10,683 bases of DNA from Chloroflexota bacterium (GTDB lineage Bacteria > Chloroflexota > UBA6077 > CF-72): contig JAFAWJ010001133.1 in assembly GCA_019242065.1 (NCBI GenBank), positions 1-10,683 on the forward strand. Direction: 5' to 3'. A program made the position numbers and the translations under genes. Shown in pieces: positions 6,387-10,683 of this stretch. The notes under the pieces were generated by a model. That model ran no database searches, had not been told where the DNA came from, and saw only the letters and a list, made by a program, of their open reading frames with translations. Within the stretch, counting starts at the first letter, position 1. Each line of letters begins with the position of its first letter.

Positions 6387-8837
6387 ATGGCCCAGACCGC
6401 TCCGCATTCACGTACGTGGACACCGAACCGCTTTCCGTTTCGCCTGGCGCTATTCGGACTGGCGGTCATTCTGGCGTTCACGATCCTGTACGTAGTGGTC
6501 CTGGGCAATCCGTTCGCCCACCGCACATCCGCGCCCACATATCAAACCGCCCAGGCAACTCAGGGCTCGGTCCAGCAGACCGTCAGCGCGACCGGACCAA
6601 TCACCACGGTCGCGAGCGTCCCGCTCACCTTCAAGAGCTCTGGCAAGCTGGCCGAGGTCGACATCGCCGTGGGCCAGTCGGTCACCGTCGGCCAGGTTCT
6701 GGCCAGAGAGGACACCTCCGACCTCCAGGCCGCCGTCGACCAGGCGCAAGCCACGCTGAATCAACAGCAGGCCAATCTCAACAAGATCCTCGCCGGCGCG
6801 ACGCCCGAGGCAGTCGCGGCCGCGCAAGCGCAGGTCGATGCCGCCCAGACGACGCTGACCGGCGCCCAGAAAAGCCTGGCCGCCTCGGTGGCAAACGCCA
6901 ATTCAACGGTGGTCGCCGCACAGGCGGACGTCTCGACCGCGCAGGTGACCCTGAACGCCGCGCTGGCGGCCGCGACCAGCGCGCAGGCGCAGTCGGATGC
7001 CGCGCTGCAGGCGGATCAAACGACGCTCAGCAATGACCAACAGGCGTACAACGACCAGCTTCAGACCTTCCAGGCCAACTGGGGTGAGGTACAGGCCGCG
7101 CTCGACCAGGACACGGTTGCGGTCCAGAACGCGCAGAAAGCCCAGGACGACGCCAACGCGGCGCTGAGCGCCGCGCAGCAGAGTGCCGATACCGCCAATC
7201 AGGCCGATGCCGTGGCGGTGCAGAATGCCCAGCAGAACCTGGCGCAGGCGCAGGCGGCGTTTGCGGCGGCTCAAGCCGAAATCACTACGGCGGCGCAGGC
7301 CGACCAGGTGGCGGTGCAGAACGCCCAACAGAATCTGTCCAATGTGCAGACGGCGCTGGCCAACGCGGACACCGTCGCCGGCGCCAGTAATACGGTGGCC
7401 GCCAAGCAGGTCACCGAAGCCAGATCGGCGGTGACCTCGACATCCGCCAGCGTTGCCGCGAGCCAGGCGCAGCAGACGCTCACCTCAGCCCAGAACGACC
7501 AGACGGTCGCCAACGCGCAGGCCGACGTGACGACCGCTCAGAATGCGGTCAAAACCGCGCAGGCGGCGCTCACGTCGGACCAGGCCAAGAATCAGTCCAG
7601 CCTGGTCTCCGCACAATCCTCTCTCACGTCAGCGCAGGGCGCGCTGAAGACTGCTCAGGCCAGCCAGGCCTCGGACGCTGCCAAGAACCAGGCCACGCTG
7701 CAGAGCAGCCAGAGCCAGGTCACCAGCGCGCAGAGCACGCTGAACACGGCCAAGGCCGCGCTGTCCGCCGCCCAGGCGACCAACCAGCAAGGTCTCGAGT
7801 CGGCCAAAGCGACGCTGAACCAGGCGCTGAGCAGTGTGCTGTCGGCCCAGGACGCGCTCGGCAGCGACCAGGCGAAGCAGGCGGCCAGCGTCCAGTCTGC
7901 CCAGACGACGGTGGCGCAGGATCAGGCGGCTCTCGACAAAGCCAACGACAGCTTGCAGTCCACCCAGGCATCGCAAAACGGGACGGTGCAGACCGCGCAG
8001 AATAGCGTGGGCTCGTCCCAGGCGGCCCTGCAATCGCAGCAGGCCACCGCGGCCCAGAGCGACACGCTGTACACCCAGGCGGACATCGACTCCGCGGCGG
8101 CACAGGTCGCCAACGCGCAGACGGCGCTCCAGACTGCCCAGAATAATCTCGCCGCCGCGGTCCTCACGGCACCGACGGACGGCGTCGTCGAGAGTCTCGA
8201 CGGGGCGGTCGGTCAATGGATCAGTGGTGGAGTCACCAGCAGCACCAGCAGCGCGACGACCACCAGCACCAGTACCACCAGCGGCTTTATTACGCTGGCG
8301 GACCTCAGCACCCCGCAGATCGGCGCGACTGTCAGTGAAGCCGATATCAGTAAGGTCCAGGTCGGCCAGCGCGTGACGTTCACGCTCACGGCGTATCCGA
8401 ACCAGACGTTCACCGGCACGGTCGCCGCCATCGAACCGGCGGGCACCACCAGCTCAAACGTGGTCACCTACACGGTGCTGATTACTACTGATCCGAGCAG
8501 TGTCCAGTTCCTGCCGGGGATGACTGCCACGGTCACGATCGTGACACAGGAGGCTGACAATACGGTCGTCGTACCCAACTCCGCGTTGTCGACGGCTGGA
8601 GGTCAGACCAGCCTGACGGTGATCCAGGACGGTGTGACGACTCCGATCACGGTCCAGACCGGTCTTACTGACGGCACCAACACGCAGATTGTTTCCGGTG
8701 TCAACGCCGGCGACGTGGTGGTGACGGGTACGACGAAATCCACGACGAGCACACGCTCGAGTTCTACGTCGTCAGGTACGACGAGCATTCTTGGCGGCGG
8801 TGGTCCAGGGCCGGGCGGCCCGGGCGGCGCTCCGTAA
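6387..8837 (+). CDS. HlyD/MacA-type efflux adaptor protein with a giant 32-residue-repeat coiled coil
   Basis: This 816-residue protein has the adaptor domain order: an N-terminal membrane anchor (about 20-40); the first lipoyl half-motif (about 78-110, with GKLAEVDIAVGQSVTVGQVL); a long Ala/Gln/Ser coiled coil (about 112-590); the second lipoyl half (VLTAPTDGVVESL, 592-604); a Ser/Thr linker (618-632); a beta-barrel domain (about 633-685, SEADISKVQVGQ); a membrane-proximal domain (about 690-782); and a Gly/Pro-rich tail (804-816). MacA-type adaptors are usually about 350-450 residues. The excess is in the hairpin, which has no proline from 141 to 595. AGGGAG sits eight bases before the ATG. 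Such proteins link a membrane transporter (often MacB-type) to export across the envelope. No transporter gene lies beside it; the next gene encodes an 89-residue membrane protein. The substrate is unknown, and a structural or cell-surface role is a possible alternative. Confidence 0.88.
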   Translation: MAQTAPHSRTWTPNRFPFRLALFGLAVILAFTILYVVVLGNPFAHRTSAPTYQTAQATQGSVQQTVSATGPITTVASVPLTFKSSGKLAEVDIAVGQSVTVGQVLAREDTSDLQAAVDQAQATLNQQQANLNKILAGATPEAVAAAQAQVDAAQTTLTGAQKSLAASVANANSTVVAAQADVSTAQVTLNAALAAATSAQAQSDAALQADQTTLSNDQQAYNDQLQTFQANWGEVQAALDQDTVAVQNAQKAQDDANAALSAAQQSADTANQADAVAVQNAQQNLAQAQAAFAAAQAEITTAAQADQVAVQNAQQNLSNVQTALANADTVAGASNTVAAKQVTEARSAVTSTSASVAASQAQQTLTSAQNDQTVANAQADVTTAQNAVKTAQAALTSDQAKNQSSLVSAQSSLTSAQGALKTAQASQASDAAKNQATLQSSQSQVTSAQSTLNTAKAALSAAQATNQQGLESAKATLNQALSSVLSAQDALGSDQAKQAASVQSAQTTVAQDQAALDKANDSLQSTQASQNGTVQTAQNSVGSSQAALQSQQATAAQSDTLYTQADIDSAAAQVANAQTALQTAQNNLAAAVLTAPTDGVVESLDGAVGQWISGGVTSSTSSATTTSTSTTSGFITLADLSTPQIGATVSEADISKVQVGQRVTFTLTAYPNQTFTGTVAAIEPAGTTSSNVVTYTVLITTDPSSVQFLPGMTATVTIVTQEADNTVVVPNSALSTAGGQTSLTVIQDGVTTPITVQTGLTDGTNTQIVSGVNAGDVVVTGTTKSTTSTRSSSTSSGTTSILGGGGPGPGGPGGAP
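7128..8087 (+). repeat. Ten in-register 96-bp (32-residue) coding repeats in the adaptor coiled coil
   Basis: An (N/S/T/E)-(A/S)-(Q/K/R) anchor recurs at residues 248, 280, 312, 344, 376, 408, 440, 472, 504 and 536, exactly 32 apart each time with no insertion or deletion. Typical units read AKNQSSLVSAQSSLTSAQ and AKNQATLQSSQSQVTSAQ. The DNA is also related in places: GTGGCGGTGCAGAA occurs at 7212 and again at 7308, 96 bp later. Thirty-two residues equal three heptads plus one hendecad (7+7+7+11), a periodicity that would give a regular, slightly underwound coiled coil. A less clear pair of units lies upstream (about 178 and 210), offset by seven residues. Confidence 0.8.
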
Positions 8838-8870
8838 GGCCGCCGACACTATCATGTCCGCCAGTAGCCG

Positions 8871-9140
8871 GTGAACAGTCAACCTGGGCCGTCGGTCAAG
8901 GACTATCTGGCGGTCACCGCTCTGGTGCTGGCGGTGGTCACACTGGTGCTGGACTTCACGTTCTTTGTGCTGTCCTCACTGGCTCTCCAGCGATCGGAAC
9001 GGGAACAGGCCCGGGTCTTCACCGAAATGCGCGAGGTGCTCGCACATATCGAGGAGCGCGCTCAGCTCGCCGGTAGCGATCGCCGAGCTGCGCGATCGCC
9101 GCGGCGACAATACGCCGAAGACCGTCGGCGGGATCGCTAG
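8871..9140 (+). CDS. Small single-pass membrane protein of unknown function (89 aa)
   Basis: The frame starts at a GTG 33 bp after the adaptor stop. It encodes a short polar N-terminus, one long hydrophobic helix (about 12-38, YLAVTALVLAVVTLVLDF...), then an amphipathic charged helix (about 41-65, SEREQARVFTEMREVLAHIEE) and an Arg-rich end. No family is recognised. The layout, one membrane anchor plus a cytoplasmic helix that could form a coiled coil, would suit a small partner of the adaptor. The Shine-Dalgarno site is poor (AGCCGGTG overlapping the start), so translation may depend on the upstream gene. The decamer GCGATCGCCG occurs twice near the 3' end (9076-9085 and 9092-9101). The Arg-rich C-terminus after about residue 67 looks less natural than the helix before it, so a frameshift there is possible. 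Its stop TAG overlaps the stop of the convergent gene. Confidence 0.55.
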   Translation: MNSQPGPSVKDYLAVTALVLAVVTLVLDFTFFVLSSLALQRSEREQARVFTEMREVLAHIEERAQLAGSDRRAARSPRRQYAEDRRRDR

Positions 9141-10144
9141 AGATCGAGTGCGTTGGGCGCCAGCACCGATTCCGGCGTGGGGCGCGACGGGATGATCTTC
9201 TGCTGGTAGGCGTACTCGATCAGCGCCTCGAAGGTCGGACGATTCTGCTCCAGTCCAAATGGCAGCGGATCACGCGCACCGATGAGCGCACGTGCCTCGA
9301 GTAGCATCCGATCGTCGGCGGCCTGCGCGCCGCGTTCGTCCAGTCGCTTCAGCTGGAGCTCCTTGGAGGCTTGAAACGCGCGCAGCAGCTCGGGCGCAAC
9401 CCACGAGTGCTGCTTCAGAATGGAATTCTTGATCACGATGATGCCGTGGATCGGATAGATCCTGGTCCGTTGATACCACGCTCGCTCCAGGGCCGCGGCG
9501 TTGGGAAAGAGCGGCACCTGCTCCACAGCCGGCGCGGCGGCCGCCTTTTCGGCGGCGGCTTCCCAGTTCGCGGTCGGCGGACCACTTCGACCGATGCCAG
9601 CCGCGCCGCTGAGCGCGGCGTCCAGTTGGCCCGCCGCGATCATCTCGGCCAGACTGTGTCCCGCCGGAAGCTGCACCACGTTCGCCGGCGGAGCCCAGGC
9701 CCGAACGTGCTCCTGGTCGTCGGTGTACCACGTGATCGTGGATGGGTCGACGTCATACTCGGACTGGAGTATGCCGCGCGCCCAGACCGCCGTCGTCACG
9801 GTGTAAGCTCGCACGCCGAACTTCTTGCCTTCGAGGTCCTTCGGACGCTGGATGTTCGATTCCGCGTTGCAGACGATCGAGTGGTGGTGAAAACCGCGCG
9901 CCAGTGACACGGGGATGGCGGTGAACTCGTCGGCGAAGGCGCGAGCACACAGGTAGGTGCTCGGCGCCAGCTCGCACACGTCGAACTCCAGGTCGCGCAC
10001 CATTCGGCGAAACGCGGCGATCTGCGGCTCGACCTGGATGTGCTGGAGTGCCAGGCCGTCCATGGCAATCTCGCCATCCAGAAGCGGTTTCGCTCCACCG
10101 CGGGGTGAAACGGCGGCTGTTAGCGTCAGCGGAGGTGTCGTCAC
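9137..10144 (-). CDS. 4,5-dihydroxyphthalate decarboxylase-like protein (NMT1/periplasmic-binding fold)
   Basis: This 335-residue protein matches the 4,5-dihydroxyphthalate decarboxylase (Pht5) family, which has a periplasmic-binding-protein type II fold but acts in the cytoplasm. There is no signal peptide: the sequence starts TTPPLTLTAAV, directly with the first strand. Family-typical blocks are EFDVCELAPSTYLCARA (53-69), PVSLARGFHHHSI (78-90), DLEGKKFGVRAYTVTTAVWARG (103-124, in part), YQRTRIYPIHGIIVIK (224-239), HSWVAPELLRAF (246-257) and DPLPFGLEQNRPTFEAL (292-308). Pht5 removes one carboxyl group from 4,5-dihydroxyphthalate to give protocatechuate. Many relatives are annotated only as ABC substrate-binding proteins, so activity on this substrate is not assured. 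The start is GTG at 10144, three bases after the stop of the upstream DUF3500 gene, so translation is probably coupled. The stop TAG shares the palindrome CTAG with the convergent small gene. Confidence 0.82.
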   Translation of the reverse strand: MTTPPLTLTAAVSPRGGAKPLLDGEIAMDGLALQHIQVEPQIAAFRRMVRDLEFDVCELAPSTYLCARAFADEFTAIPVSLARGFHHHSIVCNAESNIQRPKDLEGKKFGVRAYTVTTAVWARGILQSEYDVDPSTITWYTDDQEHVRAWAPPANVVQLPAGHSLAEMIAAGQLDAALSGAAGIGRSGPPTANWEAAAEKAAAAPAVEQVPLFPNAAALERAWYQRTRIYPIHGIIVIKNSILKQHSWVAPELLRAFQASKELQLKRLDERGAQAADDRMLLEARALIGARDPLPFGLEQNRPTFEALIEYAYQQKIIPSRPTPESVLAPNALDL

Positions 10145-10147
10145 GCG

Positions 10148-10683
10148 TCAGTGGGCGTGTCGGGCGTAGTGCTGTCGCAGCAGGTCTCGGCCATAGTCGT
10201 TGCCGTTCGGCGTGCGCACCACGGAATGGGCGTGGAAGCCTTCGGGTTCGTCGTTATCCAGAAACACGCCCCGGTGATGGTCGAACTCGACCAGGAGCAC
10301 TGGACTCTGGACTTTGTAAAAGAACGGTCCGGCGTCGTGGGTCCCGCCAATCCATGCGAAGTGGGTTCGATCCAGGTGCGCTTCGATTTCACGTCGGCGC
10401 ACGTCGTCGTGACCGCTGGGAAGCATGCTGACGTAGGTGCCGATCAGCTGCATCAGCAGCTCGCGCTGGCCGGGAGTCAACTCGTCAGCACGGATGCCTT
10501 CGTACGGCATGATCGTGTTGTCGCTGAACGCGCCAGCGCGCATGCGTCCCTCGGTTGGATGGCGCCGCTCTGGGGGCAGGTGCTTTGACAGCATCGACCC
10601 GAACAGTACGGCTCGTTCGCGCTGGCCGGCTGAGAGCGAGCGCAGCAACTCGAGTCCGGCGTGCTGTTCTTCGTCGAAGGCGC
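10148..10683 (-). CDS. DUF3500 family protein, C-terminal part (5' end outside window)
   Basis: The minus-strand frame is open to the right edge and ends at TGA (10150-10148), giving about 177 residues. The edge sequence reads FDEEQHAGLELLRSLSAGQR, matching the 'F...qr..gl.LLraSLS..g' segment of DUF3500 proteins. The C-terminal signature is also present: GPFFYKVQSPVLLVEFD followed by an acidic insert and HAHSVVRTPNGNDYGRDLL then RQHYARH. The several conserved His and acidic residues (FDHH, FHAHS, QHYARH) would suit metal or anion binding, but no biochemical role for the family is known to me. A TTG codon at 10648 is not a credible start because family sequence continues past it. The gene lies three bases upstream of the decarboxylase-like gene, implying an operon and possibly a shared pathway. 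Confidence 0.82.
   Translation of the reverse strand, partial: AFDEEQHAGLELLRSLSAGQRERAVLFGSMLSKHLPPERRHPTEGRMRAGAFSDNTIMPYEGIRADELTPGQRELLMQLIGTYVSMLPSGHDDVRRREIEAHLDRTHFAWIGGTHDAGPFFYKVQSPVLLVEFDHHRGVFLDNDEPEGFHAHSVVRTPNGNDYGRDLLRQHYARHAH

Noticed and set aside
6293..7036. A 247-codon + strand frame overlapping the start of the adaptor gene
   Set aside because: It is Arg/Gly-rich and without motifs, while the overlapping frame has membrane anchor, lipoyl motif and a good ribosome binding site.
7629..8216. A long minus-strand frame opposite the adaptor coiled coil
   Set aside because: Its Leu/Arg/Gly repeats mirror the repeated Ala/Gln codons of the adaptor; it is a shadow of the 96-bp repeats.

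Overview
The window is GC-rich (codons mostly end in G or C) with short intergenic gaps. Its protein families point to a soil- or water-type heterotroph: a LivJ-type binding protein, an LplA-type Tat lipoprotein, a Rieske oxygenase, a dihydroxyphthalate-decarboxylase-like protein, DUF3500 and a Gly/Pro-tailed HlyD-type adaptor. This mix fits an uncultured Chloroflexota or similar lineage, but no rRNA or marker gene is present, so the taxonomy is an inference. No tRNA, rRNA, CRISPR array, integrase or transposase was seen.

Layout from left to right. (1) 2-535 (+) is the 3' end of a LivJ-like branched-chain amino acid/amide binding protein. (2) 541-686 is a convergent intergenic gap with three tandem hairpin repeats spaced 48-49 bp apart. 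(3) 2048-3772 then 734-2014 (both -) form a two-gene operon: an LplA-type solute-binding Tat lipoprotein followed by a phthalate-dioxygenase-like Rieske oxygenase. (4) 3847-4860 (+) is a divergently transcribed aldo/keto reductase. (5) 4973-5401 (-) is a small bacterioferritin-like protein. (6) 5425-5971 (-) is the decayed remnant of a YUCCA/CzcO-type flavin monooxygenase, split over three frames with its NADPH-binding middle missing. (7) 5975-6256 (+) is a zinc-ribbon membrane microprotein. (8) 6387-8837 (+) is an 816-residue HlyD/MacA-type adaptor whose very long coiled coil contains ten 32-residue units in exact register. (9) 8871-9140 (+) is a small one-helix membrane protein. (10) 10148-10683 then 9137-10144 (both -) are a DUF3500 protein (5' end outside the window) and a 4,5-dihydroxyphthalate-decarboxylase-like protein, 3 bp apart.

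Taken together, the Rieske oxygenase with its binding protein, the aldo/keto reductase and the decarboxylase-like protein with DUF3500 suggest a locus for uptake and oxidation of an aromatic or carboxylated compound. The substrate cannot be read from the sequence, and no reductase, ferredoxin or transport permease is visible. The adaptor block is functionally separate. It has no MacB-type ATPase/permease beside it, which is unusual.
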